Shown here: piece after piece, positions 17,287 through 25,992 of the stretch
How the letters are laid out: every line of letters starts with the position of its first letter
Numbering within the stretch: position 1 is the stretch's first letter
Assembly: GCA_024404145.1 (NCBI GenBank)
Contig: JAKSQK010000004.1
Location: 38,766-102,765 of the forward strand
DNA length: 64,000 nucleotides
Direction: 5' to 3'
Origin: Clostridia bacterium
GTDB taxonomy: Bacteria > Bacillota > Clostridia > Oscillospirales > Acutalibacteraceae
Translations under genes and position numbers: made by a program
The notes under the pieces: generated by a model
What the model was told of the DNA's origin: nothing
Database searches by the model: none
The model's input: only the letters and a program-made list of their open reading frames with translations

Positions 17287-18747
17287 GAAAGAATAAAACG
17301 AGTATATTCGCTTTTTTCTTTCAATTTGCTCATCAAAATCAGAGATGTATTCATAAGGATATTTGTAATTGAATATCCTTTCTATTTTGCCCGACAAAGG
17401 ATTTTTAAGTTTAGTTGCCGCAGATGCGCCACAGGCGATTACAGTATGCGTTTCGTCCATAATATAAACATTATAAAGTCCCTCAAAACCCTTTTTGGAA
17501 TAACCTACATTTTCGAGATTTCCCACCGTTTTGCTCTGCCTATACATATAGTACGGAAAAATTTTATTGTCAGTCAGCGATTTTCTGGCATATTCAACCA
17601 TCTTTGTTGCCGCAATACCCGAATCAATTTCATGAGAAAATCCTACCGCAGTAAGGGTTGATGCTCTTTTCATCGAGAGAGAATGCACCGTAACATTTTC
17701 AGGCGATAAATCTATTATTTTATCTATTGTTTTGCAAAAGCTATCGTAATTATCCGTTGGAAGTCCTGCAATAAGGTCGGTATTTATATTATCAAATCCG
17801 CATTCTCTGGCAAGAGCAAAACTATCGAAAAACTGTTTTTCGGTATGCTTTCTTCCTATTGCATTCAAAACGCTGTCGTTAAGCGTTTGCGGGTTGATAC
17901 TTATTCTGGAAACACCCGAATTTTTGAGCAAAACAAGTTTTTCTTTTGTTATTGTATCGGGCCTTCCCGCTTCAACGGTAAACTCCCGACAGTTTGACAA
18001 ATCAAAATTCAATTTTACGGTTTTAATAATAGTATCAAGTTGTTCGACTGATAATGTTGTAGGCGTTCCGCCGCCGATATAAACCGTTTCAAGACAAAGA
18101 TTTTTTTCTTTAACGATATCGCCGACATATTTTATTTCCCTGCATAAACAGTCGATATATTCGGGGATAATATCGGTTGCTTTATCGACAGAATGGGATA
18201 CAAATGAGCAATAAGAACATCTCGTAGGGCAAAACGGTATCGAAACATAAAGACTGAAAGAACGGTCTTTTGAAAGAGAAATAATCTTATCCTCGCTTTC
18301 GGCGGTTTCTTTAAGCAACGAAATTTTATTGTCGCCGACTTTCAGTACATTGGAAAAATATCGTGTAGCACCGTCATAGCCCATTTTTTTAACCGTTTCA
18401 ATAAAAAGTCTTGCCGGTCTTACGCCGGTAAGTATTCCCCATTCGGGTTTGTATTTAACAATTTCGACAAAACAAAAAAAGAGATTTGATGCAAGTTCAA
18501 GTTCGCAACGCTTGATAAAATTATCGGTATTTGCATCTAAAAAAGTTTCCTTTTGACTTGTTTTACCGTCAAGCGATAAGAAGGCGGAAATTTTACAACC
18601 GTTATCGCAAAAATCGGTCTTTGTAACGGCAAAACTTTCTTCCTTTCGCATTTCTTTTACAACATCTATTCTTTCAAACGGCAAAAAAAGACGGGATAAT
18701 TTTTCAAGTTCATAATCAAAATTGTTTCCGAAATTTGAAATAATCAT
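17281..18747 (-). CDS. hemZ: radical SAM coproporphyrinogen III oxidase-like protein HemZ
   Basis: A 488-residue radical SAM protein of the HemN/HemZ family. An N-terminal domain of about 160 residues precedes the cluster motif SIPFCPTRCSYCSF (CxxxCxxC), followed by YIGGGTPTTLS, RISINPQTLNDSVLNAIGR and NTDLIAGLPTD. HemZ proteins in Firmicutes are annotated as oxygen-independent coproporphyrinogen dehydrogenases, but many may have other roles, and no other haem gene is in the window. The start overlaps the MBL gene stop by 4 bases; recJ-relA-dtd-MBL-hemZ is a recurring clostridial order. Confidence 0.88.
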   Translation of the reverse strand: MIISNFGNNFDYELEKLSRLFLPFERIDVVKEMRKEESFAVTKTDFCDNGCKISAFLSLDGKTSQKETFLDANTDNFIKRCELELASNLFFCFVEIVKYKPEWGILTGVRPARLFIETVKKMGYDGATRYFSNVLKVGDNKISLLKETAESEDKIISLSKDRSFSLYVSIPFCPTRCSYCSFVSHSVDKATDIIPEYIDCLCREIKYVGDIVKEKNLCLETVYIGGGTPTTLSVEQLDTIIKTVKLNFDLSNCREFTVEAGRPDTITKEKLVLLKNSGVSRISINPQTLNDSVLNAIGRKHTEKQFFDSFALARECGFDNINTDLIAGLPTDNYDSFCKTIDKIIDLSPENVTVHSLSMKRASTLTAVGFSHEIDSGIAATKMVEYARKSLTDNKIFPYYMYRQSKTVGNLENVGYSKKGFEGLYNVYIMDETHTVIACGASAATKLKNPLSGKIERIFNYKYPYEYISDFDEQIERKKRIYSFYSFL

Positions 18748-19370
18748 TGTTTTTTTCTTAACCTTAAAGGGTTATATTCTCTTTCATGTTTGATAGTTGT
18801 CGGGTTGCCATGTCCCGTATAAACAGTTACATTTTCATCATTTTCGTCTAATATTCTATCAATAGACTCTTTGATTTTTTCGATATTTCCGCCGGGAAAA
18901 TCTGTTCTGCCGTAACTTTCAAGAAACAATGTATCGCCGCTAAACAAATTATCGCCGATAAGATAGCATACTCCGCCTACGGTATGCCCCGATGTTTCAA
19001 AAACCTTAACCGTAATATCGCCTACTGTTATTTCGTCGTTATCTCCTAACAACATATCGGCTGAAAACGGCTTAAACTCAACTCCGAAAAAAGAAGATAA
19101 ATTGAGATAGTTATCTTGAAGCGCCGAAGCATCATTTTTTCCTATTCCGACCGAAACATTATACCTATCAACGATTTCCCCTGCCATACCGATATGGTCA
19201 AAATGCGCATGGGTTAAAAGAACGGCGGTTTTTTTATCCTTATTTTTTTTAAGAAAGTCAAAAACCTTTTCACTTCTGAAACCGGGGTCGATTATTATGG
19301 CGGATTTTTCGGTTGAGATTAAATAACAATTAACCGAAATTTCACCCAAAACAACTCTTTCAATCTGCAT
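18744..19370 (-). CDS. MBL-fold metallohydrolase, glyoxalase II-like (YqgX type)
   Basis: A 208-residue metallo-beta-lactamase fold protein. Metal ligands are visible: THAHFDHIGMAG (HxHxDH), ETSGHTVGGVCY, FSGDTLF and VYTGHGNPTTIKHE. This resembles small hydroxyacylglutathione-hydrolase-like proteins of Firmicutes, but the thiol substrate is unknown. It overlaps dtd by 11 bases and hemZ by 4, indicating translational coupling. Confidence 0.85.
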   Translation of the reverse strand: MQIERVVLGEISVNCYLISTEKSAIIIDPGFRSEKVFDFLKKNKDKKTAVLLTHAHFDHIGMAGEIVDRYNVSVGIGKNDASALQDNYLNLSSFFGVEFKPFSADMLLGDNDEITVGDITVKVFETSGHTVGGVCYLIGDNLFSGDTLFLESYGRTDFPGGNIEKIKESIDRILDENDENVTVYTGHGNPTTIKHEREYNPLRLRKKQ

Positions 19371-19827
19371 TTTTATTCTTCCATATATCGGTATCGAGAA
19401 TTATCGTTACGGGTCCGTCGTTTACAAGACTTACCTTCATATCGGCACCGAAAACGCCTTTACTAACGGTATTTATTCCGTTTTCTTTGAGTTTATCGCA
19501 AAAATCATCATAGTATTTTGAAGCAAGTTCGGGTTTTAATGCCTTAATAAATGAAGGTCTGTTTCCCTTTTTGGTATCGGCAGCAAGAGTAAACTGCGAA
19601 ATACACAAAACTTCACCGCCGACATCAATTATAGATTTATTCATTTTGCCCTCGTCGTCTTCAAAAATGCGGAGTAAAGACACCTTTTTTGCAAGTAAAT
19701 CAATATCTTCTTCCGTATCATTTTCCATAGCGCAAAACAAAATCATTAATCCGTTTTCAGAACTGCCTACAATTTTTCCGTCAATCGAAACCGACGACTC
19801 CAAAACCCTTTGAATTACCGCTTTCAT
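19360..19827 (-). CDS. dtd: D-aminoacyl-tRNA deacylase
   Basis: A 155-residue enzyme that removes D-amino acids wrongly attached to tRNA. The hallmark motifs are SQFTLAADTKKGNRPSF (SQFTLxAD type) and NDGPVTIILDT (NxGPVT). The N-terminus MKAVIQRVLESSVSIDG is typical. It overlaps relA upstream by 4 bases. Confidence 0.96.
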   Translation of the reverse strand: MKAVIQRVLESSVSIDGKIVGSSENGLMILFCAMENDTEEDIDLLAKKVSLLRIFEDDEGKMNKSIIDVGGEVLCISQFTLAADTKKGNRPSFIKALKPELASKYYDDFCDKLKENGINTVSKGVFGADMKVSLVNDGPVTIILDTDIWKNKNAD

Positions 19828-22010
19828 TGTCCTATCCTTTCAACACTGAATACTCCGCTGATTTTTTCCAAATGATTTATAATACTTTTCAGATGCTCAA
19901 CACTTTCGCAGGAAATTGTTATAATAATCTTGCAATTTCCGCCTTTTGCCTGTTTTGCATTTATTGAATTGAGCGAAATTCTCATATTGCTTATTACATT
20001 CATAATATCAACAATAAGGTTATCTCGGTCTATCGAATCAATTTGCAAAGTTGATGTGAATTTATTTGTTTTCTTCGTATTCCAATGCGCCGAAATCCAT
20101 CTTTTAGGTTCTTCGCTTTTTGAAATATCCTTCGGAACATTAGTGCAGTCCCTCTTGTGAATGGAAACACCGTGTCCCCGAGTTATAAAACCGATAATTT
20201 CATCTCCCGGAAGCGGGGCGCAACATTTTGAGAGTTTAATAAGGCAGTTATCTATTCCTTCAACTACAACACCGCCGGTTGAAGATTGTTTCTCTGGAAT
20301 CTCGACAACCTGAATCGGTTTTGATGCCTGAACTTTTTTGAAATAATCGTCCCTTATTCTCGGCATTATTTTTGAAAGAAGAATACCGCCGTATCCTATT
20401 GCGGCAAAAAAGTCATCATTGTTCGGAAAATGGTATCTCTTTGCAACTTCGCCGACTATTGCCTCATACTCTTCTTCGGAAACGTTTATACCGATACGCC
20501 TTAACTCTTTATCAAAAGAATCTTTGCCTTCTTCGATATTCTCAGGGCGCCTTTCCTTCTTAAACCAAGCCCTTATCTTCGATTTTGCCTGATTTGTTAC
20601 GGCAATACTCATCCAGTCTCTGCTCGGGCCGTGTCCCGCCTGATTTGTAGTTAATATCTCGATAACTTCTCCGGTTTTAATTTCGTGATTTATCGGAACT
20701 ATCTTACCGTCTGCCTTTGCGCCGACCATTCTTGTTCCTACGGCGGAATGAATCATAAATGCAAAATCGACAACCGTTGAGCCGACCGGCAAACTTATTA
20801 CATCACCATTCGGCGTTACGGCAAAAATATCTTCCTGCGATAAATCAACCTTGATAGTTTGAAGCAGTTCCGAAGAATCCTCAGATGTATCCTGCGCTTC
20901 AAGAATTTGCCTTATCCATGCAAGTCGGTTTTCGAGTTTATCATCGTTTGATGATATTCCCTCTTTATACTTCCAATGCGCCGCAATTCCGAATTCTGCC
21001 GTATGATGCATATCAAATGTTCTTATTTGTATTTCAAATGTAAGACCGTCTCGGCTTATTACGGTTGTATGAAGCGACTGATACATATTCGGCTTAGGAG
21101 TAGCTATATAATCCTTAAACCTGTTTGGAATAGGTTGAAAAATATCGTGCATAATTCCTAGAACATTGTAACAGTCGGCAACCGTATCGGTAATAATTCT
21201 TATAGCATAAACATCGTATATTTCGTCAAAATCCTTGCCCTGCAAGAACATTTTTCTGTATATTCCGTGAACCGATTTAACACGGCCTTGAAATGCAAAA
21301 TCAACATTTGGCATTTCTTTTCTTAAATATTCTTCAATTTTCTGCTTAACATCATCGAGGATTTGCTCTCGCTGTTGTTTTCTTGTTTGCAAAAGCTGTT
21401 CGATTTCAGAATACGCAATGGGGTCCAAATGCTTTATTGCCAAATCTTCAAGTTCTTCTTTAACGGGCCTTATTCCGAGTCTGTGCGCAATAGGTGCGAA
21501 AACTTCAAGCGTTTCAACTGCTTTTTCCCGCTGCTTATAATCGGGCATTGCATCGAGAGTTCGCATATTATGAAGTCTATCGGCAAGTTTTATTATGATT
21601 ACCCTTATATCTTTACCCATCGCAATAAGCATTTTTCTTAAATTTTCGGCTTGTTGCTGTTCTTTTGTTGAAAATGAAAGACGACCGATTTTTGTTACTC
21701 CGTCAACAAGAAGGGCAACTTCTTTTCCGAACATCTTTTCAATTTCTTCAATTGTTGTATCCGTATCTTCTACAACATCGTGCAAAAGAGCCGCCATTAT
21801 CGAGGCAGAATCCATACCCATACCGACAATTATTTTTGCAACATTGAAGGGGTGAATATAATAATCCTCGTTTGTAAAACGCTTTTGACCGCTATGCGAC
21901 TTAACGCATAAATCATAGGCCTTTTCTATCATTTTAATATCATAATTTGATTTTTGAGAAAGCAAAAGAGCAACTAATTCATTTTTATCTCGAATTTCGT
22001 TTTCGGTCAT
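19824..22010 (-). CDS. relA: bifunctional (p)ppGpp synthetase/hydrolase, RelA/SpoT (Rel) family
   Basis: A 728-residue stringent-response enzyme. Domains in order: HD hydrolase (about 25-190; HPFNVAKIIV, ALLHDVVED), synthetase (about 235-390; RVKSVHGIYRKM, YQSLHTTVI), TGS (VTPNGDVISLPVGSTVVDFAF), zinc-finger-like CCAPLPGDEIIGFITRGHGVSIHKRDC, and a C-terminal ACT domain. Presence of the HD motif indicates that it both makes and degrades (p)ppGpp. It overlaps recJ by one base and dtd by four. Confidence 0.97.
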   Translation of the reverse strand: MTENEIRDKNELVALLLSQKSNYDIKMIEKAYDLCVKSHSGQKRFTNEDYYIHPFNVAKIIVGMGMDSASIMAALLHDVVEDTDTTIEEIEKMFGKEVALLVDGVTKIGRLSFSTKEQQQAENLRKMLIAMGKDIRVIIIKLADRLHNMRTLDAMPDYKQREKAVETLEVFAPIAHRLGIRPVKEELEDLAIKHLDPIAYSEIEQLLQTRKQQREQILDDVKQKIEEYLRKEMPNVDFAFQGRVKSVHGIYRKMFLQGKDFDEIYDVYAIRIITDTVADCYNVLGIMHDIFQPIPNRFKDYIATPKPNMYQSLHTTVISRDGLTFEIQIRTFDMHHTAEFGIAAHWKYKEGISSNDDKLENRLAWIRQILEAQDTSEDSSELLQTIKVDLSQEDIFAVTPNGDVISLPVGSTVVDFAFMIHSAVGTRMVGAKADGKIVPINHEIKTGEVIEILTTNQAGHGPSRDWMSIAVTNQAKSKIRAWFKKERRPENIEEGKDSFDKELRRIGINVSEEEYEAIVGEVAKRYHFPNNDDFFAAIGYGGILLSKIMPRIRDDYFKKVQASKPIQVVEIPEKQSSTGGVVVEGIDNCLIKLSKCCAPLPGDEIIGFITRGHGVSIHKRDCTNVPKDISKSEEPKRWISAHWNTKKTNKFTSTLQIDSIDRDNLIVDIMNVISNMRISLNSINAKQAKGGNCKIIITISCESVEHLKSIINHLEKISGVFSVERIGQ

Positions 22011-24016
22011 TATTTCTCACCAGCTTCACAAAGTCTTTTATATGTTTTAGAGTTCATTAAATCAGTTTTTTGTGCCGTTAAGAGCGATAAATTACCGCTT
22101 TCGTTCTTTATTAGCCCAAGTTCAGTAAGAATAATTAGGGCGATATTTGTTTTTGCAAATCCAACGGTTTTCAAAAAAGCGGTTATAAGTTTATCTTCGC
22201 TTACGGTTTCGGCTTTGATTTTATTATAAACAAGACCTATATCCTCTCTTGATGGCAAGAGAATACTTTTTATTGTACCGTTTGAAATATAGTCATCAAC
22301 CGCAAAAACTTCATTGAACAAATCATCGTCTTCAATACCGCTTAAACGAATTGCTTTGATGATTACCGAAAGAGTTTCTTCGTTTTTATAGAAATTTTTA
22401 TCAATATTAACCGCAATATCAACCGTATCGCCTATGCAAAACGGAAATTTATCAAGCGTTTTTCCAAACAAAAGCGCCATAAAAGAATTTCCGTTTTTTG
22501 ATAAAACAAGTTTTAGATGTTTTCCCTGTCCTATGGGTGATATTCTTTCAATTTTTACTCCGAATGCCCCGAAAACAGGGGTTGGATTATTATTTCCGAA
22601 CGGCTCTAAACATTTGATGGCATCAACCATTTCGAGCGACAATGCGCTCGGGTTTATTCTGAAATCAAGATGAAGCATAGGAACTGCCCTATCGACAGCA
22701 AGAGCATAGTCGTTAATTGCGTTACGGAAATTATCTATGTTTCGGGGTTCAAGACTTACTCCGGCAGCAAGTTCATGACCGCCGAATTTTACAAGACATT
22801 CAGATACAGCGGACAAAGCATTATAAATATGAAAACCGCCAATACTTCTGCCGGAACCGTGCGCCATATCGCCGTCGCTGCTTAAAACGATAGCGGGTCT
22901 GCCGTACTTTTCGCAAATTCTTGCCGCAACTATTCCGATAACACCGAGATGATAGCCCTCACCCGATACTACAATAACCCTATTATGCTTATACCCATTA
23001 TCTTCTATTGTTTTAATAGCCGCTTGAAGTATATCTTTTTCGATTTTTTGCCTTGAAATATTATCAGATTCAATTTCGTTGGCAATAGATAAAACGGCCG
23101 AAATATTGGTTTCGGTAACAAGATTCAGCGCCCTCTCGGCACTTCCCATTCTTCCGGCGGCATTTATCCTCGGGGCAATACCGAATGAAATTTTGGAACT
23201 GTCGAGCAAATTACGGTCAATTCCGGCTAATGACAAAACGGTTGAGATGCCCGTATTGCTGTTTCGCTTTATTTGATTTATACCGTATTTAACTATTGAA
23301 CGGTTTTCTCCTATAAGCGGCATAAAATCACCGATTATGGCAATAGAAAGCAAATCTGCATATTTATCAAGCATTTCCTCGGGTTCTTTATCTTCTATTA
23401 CGCATATAAGGTTAAATGCAACCTGCGCACCGCAAATTTCCTTAAAGGAACTGGGACAGTCCAACCTATGCGGGTCAACAACGGCAGAAGCGTCCGGCAA
23501 TTCGCTCGGCGGCAGATGATGGTCGCTTACCACCGTTACGATACCAAGACTTGCGGCATAGGATATTTCTTTATTTGCGGCAATTCCGTTATCAACCGTT
23601 ATTATTAGTTTAACTCCCTTTGAATTCAAAACATCAATAGCGGAGCAATTCATTCCGTAACCTTCGTTTATTCTGTCGGGAATATATGTAATAACATCGG
23701 CATTTCTTGAAACAAGATATTTATACATTATGGCGGTTGCCATAACACCGTCGCAGTCGTAATCGCCGAAAATTGCAATTTTAATACCGCTGTTAATCGC
23801 TTCGTTTATTACATCGGCCGCTTTATCTATATCTTTCATTTCTCTCGGTGAAGACAAAAGCGGTTCGTTGCTTAAAAAGTATTCCAGTTCAGCATAATCA
23901 TCTATGCCGCGGCTGTTGGCAATAAGCGCAGTAAAGGGGTCTATATCAAGTTCAAAGGCCATTTGCTTTGCAAATTCTCTATCGGGGGTTCCTACAACCC
24001 ATTTCTTATAAGACAC
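22010..24016 (-). CDS. recJ: single-stranded-DNA-specific exonuclease RecJ
   Basis: A 668-residue DHH-superfamily 5'-3' exonuclease used in recombination and repair. DHH motifs are AIFGDYDCDGVMATAI, VTVVSDHHLPPS and the DHHA1 GGFHIYNALSAVSECLVKFGGHELAAG. The ~110-residue C-terminal region is less conserved. A GTG start at 24016 (VSYKKWVVGTPDRE) is preferred because a GGTGGTG ribosome site lies 5 bases upstream and the residues match the family; an ATG at 24034 adds six residues without a ribosome site. It is the first gene of recJ-relA-dtd-MBL-hemZ. Confidence 0.95.
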   Translation of the reverse strand: MSYKKWVVGTPDREFAKQMAFELDIDPFTALIANSRGIDDYAELEYFLSNEPLLSSPREMKDIDKAADVINEAINSGIKIAIFGDYDCDGVMATAIMYKYLVSRNADVITYIPDRINEGYGMNCSAIDVLNSKGVKLIITVDNGIAANKEISYAASLGIVTVVSDHHLPPSELPDASAVVDPHRLDCPSSFKEICGAQVAFNLICVIEDKEPEEMLDKYADLLSIAIIGDFMPLIGENRSIVKYGINQIKRNSNTGISTVLSLAGIDRNLLDSSKISFGIAPRINAAGRMGSAERALNLVTETNISAVLSIANEIESDNISRQKIEKDILQAAIKTIEDNGYKHNRVIVVSGEGYHLGVIGIVAARICEKYGRPAIVLSSDGDMAHGSGRSIGGFHIYNALSAVSECLVKFGGHELAAGVSLEPRNIDNFRNAINDYALAVDRAVPMLHLDFRINPSALSLEMVDAIKCLEPFGNNNPTPVFGAFGVKIERISPIGQGKHLKLVLSKNGNSFMALLFGKTLDKFPFCIGDTVDIAVNIDKNFYKNEETLSVIIKAIRLSGIEDDDLFNEVFAVDDYISNGTIKSILLPSREDIGLVYNKIKAETVSEDKLITAFLKTVGFAKTNIALIILTELGLIKNESGNLSLLTAQKTDLMNSKTYKRLCEAGEK

Positions 24017-24046
24017 TAAAACACCACCATACAATATATCATTATA

Positions 24047-24075
24047 ATTTTACCACTAAACTACTTATTTTTCAA
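24047..24075 (-). promoter_or_regulatory. sigma-A promoter for recJ-relA operon
   Basis: Minus-strand TTGAAA (24075-24070), a 17-base spacer and TAAAAT (24052-24047). The MITE-like element begins only 13 bases upstream of the -35 box. Confidence 0.65.
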
Positions 24076-24087
24076 TAAATTTTTGCC

Positions 24088-24363
24088 ATACCGAAGCATT
24101 CAAACCCGAATCAGATTTTGGAATAATAATTTTCCGCTGTGCTTCGTTAAAATACTCGTAAATCCGTCAGGATTTACTGTGTTTTGTGCCTCGCACAACA
24201 AAAAATTCTTAAATTACAAAATTCTTCGACCCAAAAGGTGCCGTTTTTTGAGCGAATTTTGGTGAAGCGAAGTACATAAGGCTGTCGCCTATGTGCGACA
24301 ATGAGCCGAAAGACGCCTAAAAACTGCCCTTTTGGGCTGGTTCGGGTTTGAATGCTTCGGTAT
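24088..24363. mobile_element. MITE-like element with 23-bp perfect terminal inverted repeats
   Basis: The left end (24088-24110, starting ATACCGAAGCATTCAAAC) is the exact reverse complement of the right end (24341-24363). The outermost bases can be read as a TA target duplication flanking CCGAAGC...GCTTCGG, the pattern of IS630/mariner-derived MITEs. It has no supported coding region. The right third (24262-24363) is nearly identical to the repeat at 9924-10024 and contains the stem-loops GTCGC-N6-GCGAC and GCCC-TTTT-GGGC. It fills the gap between the recJ promoter and the terminator of the WYL regulator; no other feature is seen in this ~370-base stretch. Confidence 0.85.
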
Positions 24364-24372
24364 AGAAATATT

Positions 24373-24406
24373 AAAAATCCCGCTGAAATTTTCAGCGGGA
24401 TTTTTT
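24373..24406 (-). terminator. intrinsic terminator after the WYL regulator
   Basis: A nearly perfect stem AATCCCGCTGAAA / TTTCAGCGGGATT lies four bases past the WYL stop codon with T runs on both strands. Confidence 0.9.
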
Positions 24407-24409
24407 GTT

Positions 24410-25408
24410 TTATTCGTATATTTTAAGTATCTTTTCTGTTCGTGCCTTTATCATATTGCGAAGATACTCGGGTTTTTCAACCTCAATACCGTCGCCGTAA
24501 TTGAGAACAAATGTGATAAATGCATCGCTTACAACGGCTTTTGCCGTAAAACTGAAATGCGTTTTTGTTACATTCCTTATGAAAATTTTATCGCCGAAAC
24601 GGTCGGTAATTTGTTCGAGCAACTCTTTTTTGCAACGGAAATCAACATCCTCTTTCTTTCCGCCATACATACTGAACAACCTTTTGGTATAATCCGCAAC
24701 ATCAAAACAGTCGGTATAATCACTTACTTGACTAAAAGGCCTTGCCTCTTCGTCAAGTATCTCGGTGGCTCTTATACGGTCTATCCTAAAATGGACAAGA
24801 TTATCGTACTTTTCATAATTACCTATAAGATAATAGTGGTCGTCCTGCCAAGTTTGGGCATACGGACTTATTATTCTTTCTTTATAAGCCGTTTTTATCT
24901 GCCTGTCTTCAGTAAGGGTTCTGACGCCGTAGTTAAACTTTATTTTCTTTTTATCCTTTATCGCCCTCGAAATTGCATCAATATTATAATATATTTCTTC
25001 ATTAGAGCATTTTGAATCAGAGTCTATAAAAATTCCGCTTTCAATACCTGCCGTTTGATAAACGGAAAGCATATTTTGAAGTTTTGAGACTAACTCTCTT
25101 GACTTTTTCGGTGTTATGAATTTTGCCGTTCTGACAGCATCGCCCAAAAGATAAATTTCGGGGGTTTCAAACTCCCTTGAAGCCAAAAAATATCCGGGTT
25201 TAGGCACCCTCGTTTTAATGATATCAAAACCGTAGTCCGTTAGTTGCTCTATATCATCGTAAATCGCCTTGCGTTCCGCAGTTACACCGAGTTTTAAGAG
25301 TTCATCGCATATTGCGACGGCGCTTATCGGATGGTCTTCATCGGAATACTTTTTGAGTATATCGATAATATAAAGTAATTTTATCTTTTGTCCCCTTCTG
25401 ACTGCCAT
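24410..25408 (-). CDS. WYL-domain transcriptional regulator
   Basis: A 332-residue regulator: an N-terminal winged helix (KIKLLYIIDILKKYSDEDHPISAVAICDEL, with AERKAIYDDIEQL as recognition region), a middle WYL domain (SPYAQTWQDDHYYLIGNYEKYDNLVHFRIDRI) and a C-terminal WCX-type extension. WYL proteins sense nucleotides, nucleic acids or other ligands and often control DNA-damage or phage-defence genes; the target here is unknown. Its start overlaps the end of the RNase M5-like gene by 28 bases, so it is read from the same transcript. Confidence 0.88.
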   Translation of the reverse strand: MAVRRGQKIKLLYIIDILKKYSDEDHPISAVAICDELLKLGVTAERKAIYDDIEQLTDYGFDIIKTRVPKPGYFLASREFETPEIYLLGDAVRTAKFITPKKSRELVSKLQNMLSVYQTAGIESGIFIDSDSKCSNEEIYYNIDAISRAIKDKKKIKFNYGVRTLTEDRQIKTAYKERIISPYAQTWQDDHYYLIGNYEKYDNLVHFRIDRIRATEILDEEARPFSQVSDYTDCFDVADYTKRLFSMYGGKKEDVDFRCKKELLEQITDRFGDKIFIRNVTKTHFSFTAKAVVSDAFITFVLNYGDGIEVEKPEYLRNMIKARTEKILKIYE

Positions 25409-25992
25409 TTTTCCACAGCTCCCACAAATTCATTATAGTTATAAACAGCGTTAAGTGAATCTAAAAATGCGCTTGAAGACATACCTTTCGGCAGTCCCGA
25501 AAAAGAAGCAAAACTCTCTCTTAAAAGGTTGCTGTTTATGCCACCCGAAAGTCCCAAAGCAAAAAGGTCCTGTTTAGTTATTTTCTTTGTTTTGATATAT
25601 GCTTCTCCGATAACTCCCGACCTTTCGAGCGCATCGGTAATTATTTGCTCACTAAGACCTTCAACACCCAGATATCCTTCTTTTGATGCGACTGCTTTTC
25701 TCTTTTCTTTGCCGATAATTTGCGGAATATAAACATTTTTTATTTTATCTTCTCCGCAAATTTTTTTAAGATAGGAACGAATCATCATACCTGCGCTATC
25801 CGAATCGGTAATAACTACAAGACCTTTTTTATCGGATAACAATTTAATAAGTTTTCGCTTTTCTTTATCCTTAAAAACCGAAAAACCGTTGGTTGGAATA
25901 ATTGTTGCGTCTATAAAGTTAGATAGTTTGATTTTATCGTATTTTCCTTCAACGATTACTGCCTCATTTATTCTAATCAAACCGTTTTTCAC
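25381..25992 (-). CDS. ribonuclease M5-like TOPRIM protein (C-terminal DUF4093-type domain)
   Basis: A 203-residue protein with an N-terminal TOPRIM domain: EAVIVEGKYDKIKLSNF (catalytic Glu), LVVITDSDSAGMMIRSYLK (DxD) and AVASKEGYLGVEGL. This matches ribonuclease M5, which matures 5S rRNA in Firmicutes, and the ~90-residue C-terminal region ITKQDLFALGLSGGINSNLLRESF matches the clostridial variant. No rsmA/ksgA neighbour, its usual partner, is present. It overlaps holA by 4 bases. Confidence 0.82.
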   Translation of the reverse strand: MKNGLIRINEAVIVEGKYDKIKLSNFIDATIIPTNGFSVFKDKEKRKLIKLLSDKKGLVVITDSDSAGMMIRSYLKKICGEDKIKNVYIPQIIGKEKRKAVASKEGYLGVEGLSEQIITDALERSGVIGEAYIKTKKITKQDLFALGLSGGINSNLLRESFASFSGLPKGMSSSAFLDSLNAVYNYNEFVGAVEKWQSEGDKR

